This document shows, one piece after another, positions 50,626 through 59,360 of a stretch of 64,000 nt of DNA (the first letter of the stretch is position 1; the number at the start of each line of letters is the position of its first letter). Origin of the DNA: Myxococcus fulvus (GTDB taxonomy: Bacteria; Myxococcota; Myxococcia; Myxococcales; Myxococcaceae); NCBI RefSeq assembly GCF_900111765.1, contig NZ_FOIB01000009.1, positions 372,001 through 436,000 of the forward strand, in the 5' to 3' direction. The notes under the pieces were generated by a model that was given only the letters and a program-made list of their open reading frames with translations, searched no databases and had not been told where the DNA came from. The position numbers were made by a program, and so were the translations under genes.

Positions 50626-52347
50626 ATGCCCTTCGACCTCCGGGAAATCCTCCGCCAGACGGAAGCCACGACCAACGACGGCGCGCTTCCGGCCTGGCTG
50701 CGAGACAGCTGGAGCGACGCGCCCGGCTTCATCGCCACGCTCGCCGCCCACCACGCCAGCCGGGGTGGGCCAGCGCCCAAGAGCCGCCCGGGCCAGCACC
50801 ACGACTTCTTCCACGACCTGGTCGTCCGTCACGCGGACTCCGCCGCGCCCGCGCTGCGCACCTGGGACGGCGCCCGGTGGCAGCTGCTCGGCTACCGCGA
50901 GCTGGCGGACCGGGCCTCGCGCCGCGCCGCCGAGTGGGCCGCCCAGGGCGTCAAGGCGGGCGCCAAGGTCGCGCTGGTGCACCCGCTGGGGCCGGAGCTG
51001 CTCGTGTCGCTGCTGGCCTCGCTGAAGCTGGGCGCGTGCGTCAGCGTGCTGCCCCCCACCGGCACCCACTTCCTGGCCCGCAGGCTCGCGCGCCTGGAGC
51101 CCGCCCACATCTCCGCGGAGGCCCACCAGACCCCGCTCATCAAGGGCCATGAGGCGCTCCTCCTGCGCTCCAAGGGCGACGCCGCGCCGGGCTTCACCTC
51201 CCACACGTACAAGCCCGGCGACACCGTGGCCCTGCTGTTCTCCCCGCTCGTCGACCCGCCGGACACGCCCGTGCCCCTCACGGCCGAGCGGGCGTGGAAC
51301 GGCGCGCTCGTCGACGGGCTGCTCACCTTCGGCCTGGGCGCCGGGGACGCCTTCGCCGCGCCCGGCTTCCACTTCCTCCAGCACCAGCCCGCGCTCCTCT
51401 TCGCCACGCTCCTGCGCGGCGCCACCTATGTCCACCTGGAGCCCGCGGAGGTGGAGCGCGCGCCCGCCCGGCTCACGGAAGTGCCCCTGCGCTCGCTCGG
51501 CGTCTCCCCCGCGCTGCGCGAGGCGCTGGTCCGCGCCAACAAGGGCCCCTTGCGCGGCGTGGCCCACTGGTTCCGCTCCGCCGATGACGCGCTCGACTGG
51601 GAGTCGTGGCGCGACTGGATGCGCCAGTGCGACGTGGCCAACGTGCCCCACACCCACGTGCTCATCGACGCGGCCGAGGGCGGCACGGTGCTCGCGTCCC
51701 GAAGGCACACCGGCGAGCTTCACACCGCCCTGGCCCCCTCGCCGGGCCGCGCCTGGGCCTTCAAGGACCTCAACCTGAGCGGCCAGGAGGCCGCCGGCGA
51801 CGTGGGCCTCTTCACGCCGCTGCCCGACAAGGGCCGCCCCCCGCCCTTCGTCCTGCTCACCCGCCAGCGCGAGCAGTACCTCTTCTCCGGCACCCGCGAC
51901 ACCCGCCGCGAGGGCCGCATCTATCCCGCCGCGGAGGTCATCGAGGCGCTCGCCGACCTGCCCTTCTGCCACGGCGCGTCCGTCACCCCCGCCGCCTCCG
52001 CCGGCACCTCCCGCCACGCACCCCACGTCCTGATCCTCTTCACCGGGGCGGAGGACGCGGAGACCTTCGCCAAGGAGCAGGACGCGCGCCGCGTCGAGGT
52101 CAGACGCAGGCTGGAGCTGCGCCTGGGCGCCGAGCACCTGCCGGACCGCGTCGAGCTCTTCCCCCTGCTCCCCCACCGGACGAAGGAGGGGCGCATCGAC
52201 GAGGCCTGGTGCCGCGCCCAGTACCTGATCGGCGCGCTCCATCAGAAGGCCACGGATCCGATGTTCCAGGCCCTCACCGCGCTGCGCGGCCGGCTGCGGG
52301 AGAGCGTCCGGGCCCCGGGCGAGGACGAGCGTACAGGCTCGCGGTAA
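50626..52347 (+). CDS. AMP-binding-like (ANL fold) protein in the T6SS locus, catalytically degenerate
   Basis: A 573-residue protein whose overall layout follows ANL adenylate-forming enzymes: RTWDGARWQLLGYRELADRAS and GAKVALVHPLGPELLVSLLASLKLGACVSVLPP match the N-terminal region. The nucleotide motif YTSGTTGxPK is replaced by LLFSPLVDPPDTPVPLT, and the C-terminal catalytic Lys motif (usually GKID) reads PHRTKEGRIDEA. Activity is therefore unlikely; a scaffold or effector-associated role is possible. It is the first gene on the T6SS strand and 183 nt before the PAAR-like gene, which suggests co-expression. Confidence 0.7.
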   Translation: MPFDLREILRQTEATTNDGALPAWLRDSWSDAPGFIATLAAHHASRGGPAPKSRPGQHHDFFHDLVVRHADSAAPALRTWDGARWQLLGYRELADRASRRAAEWAAQGVKAGAKVALVHPLGPELLVSLLASLKLGACVSVLPPTGTHFLARRLARLEPAHISAEAHQTPLIKGHEALLLRSKGDAAPGFTSHTYKPGDTVALLFSPLVDPPDTPVPLTAERAWNGALVDGLLTFGLGAGDAFAAPGFHFLQHQPALLFATLLRGATYVHLEPAEVERAPARLTEVPLRSLGVSPALREALVRANKGPLRGVAHWFRSADDALDWESWRDWMRQCDVANVPHTHVLIDAAEGGTVLASRRHTGELHTALAPSPGRAWAFKDLNLSGQEAAGDVGLFTPLPDKGRPPPFVLLTRQREQYLFSGTRDTRREGRIYPAAEVIEALADLPFCHGASVTPAASAGTSRHAPHVLILFTGAEDAETFAKEQDARRVEVRRRLELRLGAEHLPDRVELFPLLPHRTKEGRIDEAWCRAQYLIGALHQKATDPMFQALTALRGRLRESVRAPGEDERTGSR

Positions 52348-52530
52348 TCCACGCGTACGCGCCGGACGCGCCCGCGTTCGTCGACAACGCGCGCCGCCAA
52401 CGCGCCGCCGCCCCGGACGGGGGTCCCCAGAGGGAAGCGCGGCTGTCCACTGGCTGGCACGACTCGCGCAATGGGCTGGCTCCGCGTCAGGCGCTCCATC
52501 CCGGAGCCCGGGACGCGCGCGAGGTGGACC

Positions 52531-52917
52531 ATGGGTGCCCAGGTCGTCATGGGAGCGATGCTGCAATGCAGCTTCGGCGTCGCCCCCTCGTCGCTGGTGG
52601 TGCTGCCCACCAACAAGGTGATGGGGCCGACGCCCGCGGCGAACATCCTCGACAGCAAGCCCCTGGTGAACATCCTGCCCTTCGGGATGTGCCAGTCGCT
52701 GGCCAACCCCATGGTGGCGGCGGCGACGGCGGCGGCCCTGGGCGTGCTCACCCCCATGCCCTGCATCCCCGCCACCGCGGCGCCGTGGGTGCCCGGCTGC
52801 CCGAAGCTGATGCTCGGCAACGCGCCCGCGCTGGAGAGCAACTCGAAGCTGATGTGCTCCTACGGCGGCGTCATCCAGGTCGTCTCCCCCGGACAGGTGA
52901 AGGTCATCGATGGCTGA
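52531..52917 (+). CDS. DUF4280/PAAR-like T6SS spike-tip protein
   Basis: A 128-residue PAAR-like protein of the DUF4280 type, with several short glycine/proline-turned beta units. Features: MGAQVVMGAMLQCSFGVAPSS, VLPTNKVMGPTPAANILD, PLVNILPFGMCQSLANPMV, then a Cys-rich end (CIPATAAPWVPGCPK) that can bind a metal in PAAR folds. It would sharpen the VgrG spike. GAGGTGG precedes the ATG at 52531, and its stop overlaps the start of the IglI-like gene by 8 nt. Confidence 0.8.
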   Translation: MGAQVVMGAMLQCSFGVAPSSLVVLPTNKVMGPTPAANILDSKPLVNILPFGMCQSLANPMVAAATAAALGVLTPMPCIPATAAPWVPGCPKLMLGNAPALESNSKLMCSYGGVIQVVSPGQVKVIDG

Positions 52918-53959
52918 CGCGGCCCTCAGCCTGGCGCCCTTCGATGGCACCCTCCTCGAGAAGCTTCTCGAGGGCGCTCCTCCCGCGCCCACGCCGGACG
53001 GCGAGCCCGACGCCCGCGTCGAGGCCGTCACGGAGGCGGTCGCCGGCGGCGAGTACGCCCAGGCCGCTCGCAGCGCGGAGACGCTGCTGCGCGAGGGCCA
53101 GCGCGACACGCGGCTCGTCGGCATCTACCTCTTCGGCGGCTTCCAGGAGCGCGGCCTGCTGGCGATGCCGGGGATGTTCCACTCCATCCATCACCTGCTC
53201 ACCGACAGCCTCCCCGCGTTCGGCCCGGAGGCCAAGCGCGACATCTTCCTGGAGAGCGGGCTGCGCTGGCTGCTGCGCTCCATCAACAAGCACCTGGCCC
53301 ACCACGAGAAGAAGCAGGACGCCACGTGGCGGCGCTGGTGCGAGGCCGACATCCGCGCGCCGCTCGAGGAGGCCCTCACGCTGGGCGAGCCCATCCTCGC
53401 CGCCATCCCCGCCACGCTGCCCAAGAACGGCTGCGAGGAGCCCTTCCGCAACCTGACGCACTGGCTGCGCCGCCACATCGAGGCCCTGCCCCCGCCCGCC
53501 CCCGTCGCGCTCGTGCCCCCGCCCGCTCCGGAGCCCGTGGCCGTCGCCGCGCAGCCGGTGGCCTCCGCGCAGCCCGCGCCCGTGGCCGTCGTCGCGCAGC
53601 CCGTCGTCGCGCCGACGCCCGCGCCGCCTCCCGTGCCCGGCGTGCCCATCTCCCCGCAGCTCGCGCTGCTCATCCGCAAGCTGGAGGCCTTCACCCTCCT
53701 GCTCGACAAGGGCGAGCTGCCCAAGGCGGGCGTGGTGGCCTCCGACGTCATGGCCACGGTGGAGCGGTTCGATCCGCGCGTCTTCCTGCCGTCGCTCTTC
53801 ACGAGCTTCTTCGCGGGCCTCAGCAGCCACGCGCACCACCTGGAACCCTTCCTGCAAGAGGCCGACTCGCTGCCGATGCGAGCGCTCGAGCAGCTCTACC
53901 GCGTCGACCTGGACGCGTTCATCGCACAAAAGCCGCCCGGCGGCGGAGAGGAGGACTGA
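52910..53959 (+). CDS. T6SS protein, IglI-like family
   Basis: A 349-residue protein with an N-terminal helical domain (about 1-190, with RLVGIYLFGGFQERGLLAMP), a Pro/Ala/Val linker (about 190-245), and a C-terminal helical domain (about 245-340). It fits the IglI-type family, a component named in the Francisella T6SS, though the similarity I can see is loose. TssA-like scaffold is the alternative. ATG lies inside the end of the PAAR-like gene. Position between PAAR-like and TssG. Confidence 0.55.
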   Translation: MADAALSLAPFDGTLLEKLLEGAPPAPTPDGEPDARVEAVTEAVAGGEYAQAARSAETLLREGQRDTRLVGIYLFGGFQERGLLAMPGMFHSIHHLLTDSLPAFGPEAKRDIFLESGLRWLLRSINKHLAHHEKKQDATWRRWCEADIRAPLEEALTLGEPILAAIPATLPKNGCEEPFRNLTHWLRRHIEALPPPAPVALVPPPAPEPVAVAAQPVASAQPAPVAVVAQPVVAPTPAPPPVPGVPISPQLALLIRKLEAFTLLLDKGELPKAGVVASDVMATVERFDPRVFLPSLFTSFFAGLSSHAHHLEPFLQEADSLPMRALEQLYRVDLDAFIAQKPPGGGEED

Positions 53960-53963
53960 CATC

Positions 53964-54857
53964 ATGCAACCCGCTACGCCCCAGTCCCCCGTCCGCCTCG
54001 CCCCCGTCGAGGAGCGCATCCGTGAGCACGCGGGCGCGTTCGACATGCCGGCCCTGCTGGAGCTGCTCACCAAGGAGGGCTACGGCCCGGACGACGTGGA
54101 GCTCAAGAGCCACCGCGGCACCGTGCACGCGCCCCGGCTCATCCAGTCCGTCGAGTTCGCGCGCAACCCGCGCCGCGTCATCATCACCGTCAACCTGGGA
54201 CTGCTCAGCGTCCAGTCGCCCCTGCCCTCCTTCTTCCTGAAGGCCATGGAGTCGCTGGAGCACGACGCCATGGAGAGCTTCCTGGGCTACTTCGACCACC
54301 TGCTGCTCAAGGCGCGCTTCGCCGGCCTGTTCCCCGAGCGCGACGGGGCGCTCTTGCCCGGCTGGGAGTCCGCCGCCGCGCACCGCCTGCGCCTGCTTCG
54401 TCCCGGCTGTCCCTCCACGCTGCACTGGCTGTTCTCCCAGGCGTATCCGGAGGCGGAGGTCCGCGTGCGCCGCGCCACCCGCCGTCAGCGCATCGACACG
54501 CGCGGCATCCGGCTGGGCGGCGCGGCCCTGGGCGACGGCACCGCGATGGGCGGCTTCGCCACCGTGCCCACCGGCGGCCTGGAGGCGTGGCTCTACGTCG
54601 ACGAGTCCTTCTGCGGCACCGGCGCCGCCTGGGCCGTGGAGGCGCGCCGCCGCCTGCGCTCGCGCGTGCTGCCGCACCTGGTGGACACGCCCGTCTTCCT
54701 CACCGTCGCGCTGGTCATCCGGGATCAGCACGGCCACGCCCGCGTCGAGGACACCAGTCACCTCGGCTACGAGCCCATCATCGGCGGACCCGAGGAGGAC
54801 CGGCAGGTCGTCCTGTTCTCCGGCGACACCGCCCCCAGAGCTTCACCCCCGCAGTGA
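53964..54857 (+). CDS. tssG: T6SS baseplate subunit TssG
   Basis: A 297-residue TssG (VasB/DUF1305) homologue. Middle segment SFFLKAMESLEHDAMESFLGYFDHLLLKARFAGLFPER (positions about 90-130) and RQRIDTRGIRLGGAALGDGTA near 175 fit the family. With TssF and TssE it forms the wedge of the baseplate. The GGAGGA ribosome site lies upstream. TssF is 7 kb downstream in this locus rather than next to it. Confidence 0.75.
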   Translation: MQPATPQSPVRLAPVEERIREHAGAFDMPALLELLTKEGYGPDDVELKSHRGTVHAPRLIQSVEFARNPRRVIITVNLGLLSVQSPLPSFFLKAMESLEHDAMESFLGYFDHLLLKARFAGLFPERDGALLPGWESAAAHRLRLLRPGCPSTLHWLFSQAYPEAEVRVRRATRRQRIDTRGIRLGGAALGDGTAMGGFATVPTGGLEAWLYVDESFCGTGAAWAVEARRRLRSRVLPHLVDTPVFLTVALVIRDQHGHARVEDTSHLGYEPIIGGPEEDRQVVLFSGDTAPRASPPQ

Positions 54858-54923
54858 CGTGCAGCAGTACCCCGGCACGTCGCCGGGCAAGAAAGGCCTT
54901 CAAACCGAGGGAGTAACGTAGCC

Positions 54924-55514
54924 ATGTCAATCCAGGATCAGTTGCCCAAGTCACGAATCACGCTCACGTACCGCACCACCATCAACGGCGAGCAGGAGAC
55001 GGTGAACCTGCCCCTGCGTCTGCTCATGCTGGGTGATTTCTCGCTCGGCTCTTCCGAGGACCGGAAGGTGGACCTCGAGGCGCGCAAGCTGCGCTCCGTC
55101 AACGGCAAGAACCTCGACGAGCTGATGAAGGACATGAAGATGTCCGTGGCCTTCCAGGTGCCCAACCGCATCAACCCGGATGTGGAGGCGGACCTGAACG
55201 TCGAGCTGCCCATCGACCGGATGAAGTCCTTCCACCCGGACGAGATCGTCAACCACGTGCCGAAGCTCAAGGCGCTGCGGCTGCTCAAGAAGCTCTTGCT
55301 GGAGATGCAGTCGAGCATCGACAACCAGAAGGCGCTGCGCAGCATGGTCTACGAGCTGTTCTCCAACAAGGACGCGCTCAAGGCCGTGCTCGCCGAGCTC
55401 AAGGACTACGAGTCGCTGCGTCTGCCCGGCAAGCCCGCGCTCTCCTCCGACGCGACGCCCGCCGCCGCCACCCAGCCGGCCACCGTCTCCGAGCCCGCCA
55501 CCGTGAAGGCGTAA
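54924..55514 (+). CDS. tssB: T6SS contractile sheath small subunit TssB
   Basis: A 196-residue TssB (VipA/IglA). N-terminal beta strand SRITLTYRTTINGEQETVNLPLRLLMLGDFSL and the helix with ALRLLKKLLLEMQSSIDNQKALR fit the sheath subunit. It interlocks with TssC to form the contractile tube. A 6-bp hairpin (54871-54887) lies between tssG and tssB. Confidently placed by order and neighbour. Confidence 0.9.
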   Translation: MSIQDQLPKSRITLTYRTTINGEQETVNLPLRLLMLGDFSLGSSEDRKVDLEARKLRSVNGKNLDELMKDMKMSVAFQVPNRINPDVEADLNVELPIDRMKSFHPDEIVNHVPKLKALRLLKKLLLEMQSSIDNQKALRSMVYELFSNKDALKAVLAELKDYESLRLPGKPALSSDATPAAATQPATVSEPATVKA

Positions 55515-55560
55515 GGGCCCGCTTCCTCAATCACTCCTTTTCCATCTCAAGGTAACCGTC

Positions 55561-57051
55561 ATGGCTGAAACCTCATATCTGCCTGGGTTGTTCAAGAGCG
55601 TGCGGCTGGAGCGTCCCACCGACGCCAAGCCGATGATCTCCGAGAAGTTCGTCCCCACGCTGGACGAGAAGGAAGTCACCATCGAGGCGCGCTTCATGTC
55701 CGCGCTCGCCGCCCTGGTGCAGAACGTCACGCCCGCGGAGACCGACTCGGGCGACGCGCTGCGCTTCGACAAGGGCAAGGTGCTCGACGTCGTCAGCCGC
55801 ATCGACTCGATGATCGACGACCAGATGAACGAAATCCTCCACCACGAGCGCTTCCAGCAGATGGAGTCGGCGTGGCGCGGTCTGGATGACCTGGTCGCCA
55901 ACACCAACTTCAAGGCGAACATCGCCATCGACCTGCTGGACGCGGCGCGCGACGAGCTGGGTCAGGACTTCGAGAACAACTCCGCGGACGTGTTCGCGGG
56001 GGCGCTGTTCGACAAGGTCTACATCCAGGAGTACGACCAGTACGGCGGCCGTCCCTTCGGCGCCATGGTGGGCCTGTACGAGTTCTCCTCCTCGCCCGGC
56101 GACATCAAGTGGCTGCGCGCGATGGGCAAGGTGGCCAACGCCGCGCACTGCCCCTTCGTCGCCGCCGTGAGCCCCAAGTTCTTCGGCTGCGAGAAGGTCG
56201 AGGAGATGGAGGCCATCAAGGACCTGGAGGGCGCGCTCGCCCACCCGCGCTACGGCAAGTGGAACGAGCTGCGCGACAGCGAGGAGGCCGCGTACCTGGG
56301 CCTGACCTTCCCCCGCTACGTGCTGCGCCTGCCCTGGCACCCGGACAAGAACCCCTGCGACGACCTCCACTTCACGGAGAACGCGCAGGGTGACTCCAGC
56401 AAGTACCTGTGGGGCAACTCGTCCGTCCTCTTCGCCCGCAACATGGTGAAGGCGTTCGAGAACTCCGGCTGGTGCCAGTCCATCCGCGGCCCCAAGGGCG
56501 GCGGCCTCATCACCGGCCTGCCCGTGGACACGTTCTTCCTGCGCGGCCAGGAGGAGCTCAAGGCCCCGGTGGAGATCGCCATCCCGGACTACCGCGAGTT
56601 CGAGTTCGCGCGCTGCGGCTTCATGCCGCTCGTGTACCGCAAGGGCACCAGCGAGGCGACGTTCTTCAGCACCCAGTCCGCCAAGGTCTCCAAGCGGTTC
56701 AAGGACCCGAAGGACTCGGAGAACTCGCAGCTCGTCACGAACATGGCGTACACGTTCTCCATCACCCGCCTGGCGCACTACGTGAAGTGCATCATGCGCG
56801 ACAACATCGGCTCCACGGCCGATGCGCCCTACATCCAGCGGCAGATCGACGCGTGGCTCGCCGGCTACGTCACCACGGTGGCCAGCCCCGACGACATGAC
56901 GGTGCGCCGCTTCCCGTTCAAGGCCACCAACGTGATGGTGGAGCAGCGCACCGGAGAGATCGGCTGGTACGACTGCAAGGTCGCCGTGCTGCCGCACATC
57001 CAGTTCGAGGGCCTCAACGTGGAGCTCATGCTGGAGTCCCGGCTCGGCTGA
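55561..57051 (+). CDS. tssC: T6SS contractile sheath large subunit TssC
   Basis: A 496-residue TssC (VipB/IglB). Diagnostic text: LAALVQNVTPAETDSGDALR, FQQMESAWRGLDDLVANTNF, GDIKWLRAMGKVANAAHCPFV, GLIFFLRG-type GLPVDTFFLRGQEELK, and RLAHYVKCIMRDNIGSTADAPYIQRQI near the C-terminus. Forms the extended/contracted sheath with TssB. Length is normal. Confidence 0.95.
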   Translation: MAETSYLPGLFKSVRLERPTDAKPMISEKFVPTLDEKEVTIEARFMSALAALVQNVTPAETDSGDALRFDKGKVLDVVSRIDSMIDDQMNEILHHERFQQMESAWRGLDDLVANTNFKANIAIDLLDAARDELGQDFENNSADVFAGALFDKVYIQEYDQYGGRPFGAMVGLYEFSSSPGDIKWLRAMGKVANAAHCPFVAAVSPKFFGCEKVEEMEAIKDLEGALAHPRYGKWNELRDSEEAAYLGLTFPRYVLRLPWHPDKNPCDDLHFTENAQGDSSKYLWGNSSVLFARNMVKAFENSGWCQSIRGPKGGGLITGLPVDTFFLRGQEELKAPVEIAIPDYREFEFARCGFMPLVYRKGTSEATFFSTQSAKVSKRFKDPKDSENSQLVTNMAYTFSITRLAHYVKCIMRDNIGSTADAPYIQRQIDAWLAGYVTTVASPDDMTVRRFPFKATNVMVEQRTGEIGWYDCKVAVLPHIQFEGLNVELMLESRLG

Positions 57052-57104
57052 AGTCCCCCGCTGCAAACCCACCAAGCAGTCCCACCCAAATGCAGGAGTG
57101 AGTC

Positions 57105-57683
57105 ATGCCTCAGTTCGCCAGAGACCTGGACGTCTACCAGGGGTACAACTTCAAGAAGGACAAGCAGTCCCCCGTCGGCTACATCCTGTCCATCACCATC
57201 GGCGGAGAAGCGCTGGTGGCGGACCAGGAGACGCTGAAGGATCCGGAGCAGCCGGACAAGGCCCTGGCCTCCAAGGCCGTGGCGGTGCTCAACAACTACC
57301 TGTGGGAGACGGGCGTCACCGACGCGCTGTATTTCTCCGGGCAGATCTCCACCGCCAACAAGCAGAAGATCTCCGAGATGCTGCTGGGCAGCTTCTCCAA
57401 CATCGAAGTGGTCGTGAAGTACGTCATCTACGAGTACGACCCGCTCGCGAAGAAGTACTTCAAGTCCAACTTCGTGGACGCGGAGCTCAACGGCCTGCTC
57501 GAGAAGAACGGCGACGCGCTGAACATCGCGGTGGCCGAGAACGAGTCGCGTGAGGTGCAGTCGCCCAAGAACTTCACGTTCCAGATCGGCGTGAAGCCCA
57601 AGACGCTGGAGCAGTCCATCAACGTCGCGGCGGCGTCCTCGAAGAACATCGTGAAGAAGTGGGGCGTCACGGAGACGGCCTAG
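57105..57683 (+). CDS. tssD: Probable T6SS inner-tube protein (Hcp/IglC-like)
   Basis: A 192-residue protein immediately after TssC, where Hcp lies in many loci. Beta-rich sequence with GYILSITIGGEALVADQE and NFTFQIGVKPKTL. It is longer than usual Hcp (about 160-170) and close to IglC length, without the typical Hcp signatures, so it is called by position and by size. Ribosome site AGGAG is seven nt upstream. If not the tube, it may be a TssC-associated accessory protein. Confidence 0.6.
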   Translation: MPQFARDLDVYQGYNFKKDKQSPVGYILSITIGGEALVADQETLKDPEQPDKALASKAVAVLNNYLWETGVTDALYFSGQISTANKQKISEMLLGSFSNIEVVVKYVIYEYDPLAKKYFKSNFVDAELNGLLEKNGDALNIAVAENESREVQSPKNFTFQIGVKPKTLEQSINVAAASSKNIVKKWGVTETA

Positions 57684-57706
57684 TCGTCCTGCGGTAAGAA
57701 AGTCCC

Positions 57707-58957
57707 ATGCCCCCCTTCAAGCTCGCCCGGGTCCGGTGGCACGTCGGTCAGACGCTGCTGCCGGAGCACTTCGAGGCCCAGGAAGAATCACTGGAGGCCC
57801 AGGTCCGCCTCCAGGCTTCGCTATCCGGTACGCCCAGTCACGGCGTGGCGGCCATGGCCTGGAGCGAGCCCCTGCTGGCGGGTGGAAGCCTGTCCATTGC
57901 CACGTTGACGGCGGTGACCCCCGCCGGCTTCGTGGTGGATGTGCCGGGCAACGCGGTGCTGCCGCCCTTCTCGCTCGAGGGGACCGGCCGCGCCGAGGCC
58001 ACCGTCTACCTGCATGTGCTGGGGGGCAGCCAGGGCGCGACGGGGGTGCGGCTGTACGCGGAGGATTCGCCGGTGTTGGAGCGGGTCATGCGTCGGCTGC
58101 GCCTGTCCGCGGAGCCCGTGCTGGACGGGGCCATCGACACGCTGCCGTTGGCCGTGTTCCGACGGGACACCGAGGGCGTGTGGGGACTGACGGAGGACCT
58201 GGTGCCTCCCTTGCTGCTCGTCGGTCCCCACCCGTTCCTCTCGGCCCTGCTCGTCAGGCTGGATGACCTGTTGGAGCAGGCGCGGCTGCAGCTCATCGCG
58301 CGCCTGTCCGACAGCTACCTGCGCTCGGACCGGCTCACCAACGCCCGCCGCGCGCTGTGCGAGGTGCAGCGGCTGCAGGCGCTTCGCGGCGACATGACGC
58401 GCCACATCTCACCCCACCCGTACGTCTTCTTCGACGCGCTCAGGGACTTGTACTTCGAGTCCTGCTGCTACCTGGAGATGATGCCGGACGCGGACCTGCC
58501 CACGTATCAGCACGACAGCCCGGGCAAGGGCCTCATCCGCTGGGTGGAGCTGCTCACGCGCGCGCTCCAGCCGGAGTCCACGCGCGCCACCCATCGCTCG
58601 TTCACCGCGCGCGACGGACAGTTCATCTTCTCGCCGCTGCCGCCCGAGGTGCTGGAGAGCGGCGAGCTGTACATGCTGGTGCAGCGCAAGCGGGCCGGAG
58701 AGCCCCTGGTCGTGGACGGCGTGAAGCTGGCGGGGCCCTCGCGCCTGGCCACGGTGCGGCGCATGGCCCTCAAGGGCATCCCCTTCCACCACGTCCCGCA
58801 CCCCTCGTTCCCGCATGCGCTGGGACCCGAGATAGACTGGTACCAGCTCGTGCAGGGCGAGGAGTGGCAGTTCGCGCTGCGCGAGAATGGCCTGGCCTTC
58901 TACGCCACCCCGGCGTTGCAGGGAGCCCAGGTGTCCCTCTTCTGGCGCAGGGCGTGA
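57707..58957 (+). CDS. tssK: T6SS baseplate-membrane linker TssK
   Basis: A 416-residue TssK (VasE/IglD-like). The N-terminal signature RVRWHVGQTLLPEHFEAQE is typical of TssK (start WxxGxxLxPxHF), followed by beta-rich domains, LRLSAEPVLDGAIDTLPLAV, and a C-terminal trimeric domain. It connects the TssFGE wedge to TssL/TssM. It is 23 nt after the tube gene and ends 1 nt before tssE's ATG. Confidence 0.87.
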   Translation: MPPFKLARVRWHVGQTLLPEHFEAQEESLEAQVRLQASLSGTPSHGVAAMAWSEPLLAGGSLSIATLTAVTPAGFVVDVPGNAVLPPFSLEGTGRAEATVYLHVLGGSQGATGVRLYAEDSPVLERVMRRLRLSAEPVLDGAIDTLPLAVFRRDTEGVWGLTEDLVPPLLLVGPHPFLSALLVRLDDLLEQARLQLIARLSDSYLRSDRLTNARRALCEVQRLQALRGDMTRHISPHPYVFFDALRDLYFESCCYLEMMPDADLPTYQHDSPGKGLIRWVELLTRALQPESTRATHRSFTARDGQFIFSPLPPEVLESGELYMLVQRKRAGEPLVVDGVKLAGPSRLATVRRMALKGIPFHHVPHPSFPHALGPEIDWYQLVQGEEWQFALRENGLAFYATPALQGAQVSLFWRRA

Positions 58958-58958
58958 C

Positions 58959-59360
58959 ATGGGCCGAGCCTCCTTCCTCGACAAGTTCGCCACCCGCGCC
59001 GACTCCGGACGCGCGTCCGGCAAGAAGGGCCACAGCGAGCTGGAGCACGTGGTGCGCAACCTGGAGGCCGTGCTCAACACCAAGGAGGGCTACGGCTTCT
59101 TCCGCCGCGACTTCGGCCTGGGTGAGTACACGGAGAAGTACGGCACGCGGGAGCTGGTGGAGACGCTCACCCGCGAGCTGACCGAGGAGATTTCGCGCCA
59201 CGAGCCGCGCCTGTCGAACGTGGAGTTGACGATGCGCGGGCGCGACGCGGGGCTGTGGCTGCACTTCGGCCTCGTCGGCACGGTGGGACAGGAGCGCCGC
59301 AAGCTGCGCCTGCGCTTCGACACCCTCAGCGGCAACGTCCGCGTGGAGGAGGAGCCATGA
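58959..59360 (+). CDS. tssE: T6SS baseplate subunit TssE (gp25-like)
   Basis: A 133-residue gp25/TssE-family protein: HVVRNLEAVLNTKEGYGFFRRDFGLGEY and ELTEEISRHEPRLSNVEL, with the gp25 EPR motif. It sets the start of sheath polymerisation. The start is 1 nt after tssK, and the stop overlaps the next ATG by 4 nt (ATGA). Confidence 0.85.
   Translation: MGRASFLDKFATRADSGRASGKKGHSELEHVVRNLEAVLNTKEGYGFFRRDFGLGEYTEKYGTRELVETLTRELTEEISRHEPRLSNVELTMRGRDAGLWLHFGLVGTVGQERRKLRLRFDTLSGNVRVEEEP

Noticed and set aside
50338..53124. 928-codon minus-strand frame over the divergent region and T6SS start
   Set aside because: Overlaps plus-strand genes with clear family signals; no domain, and codon use is that of a complementary strand.
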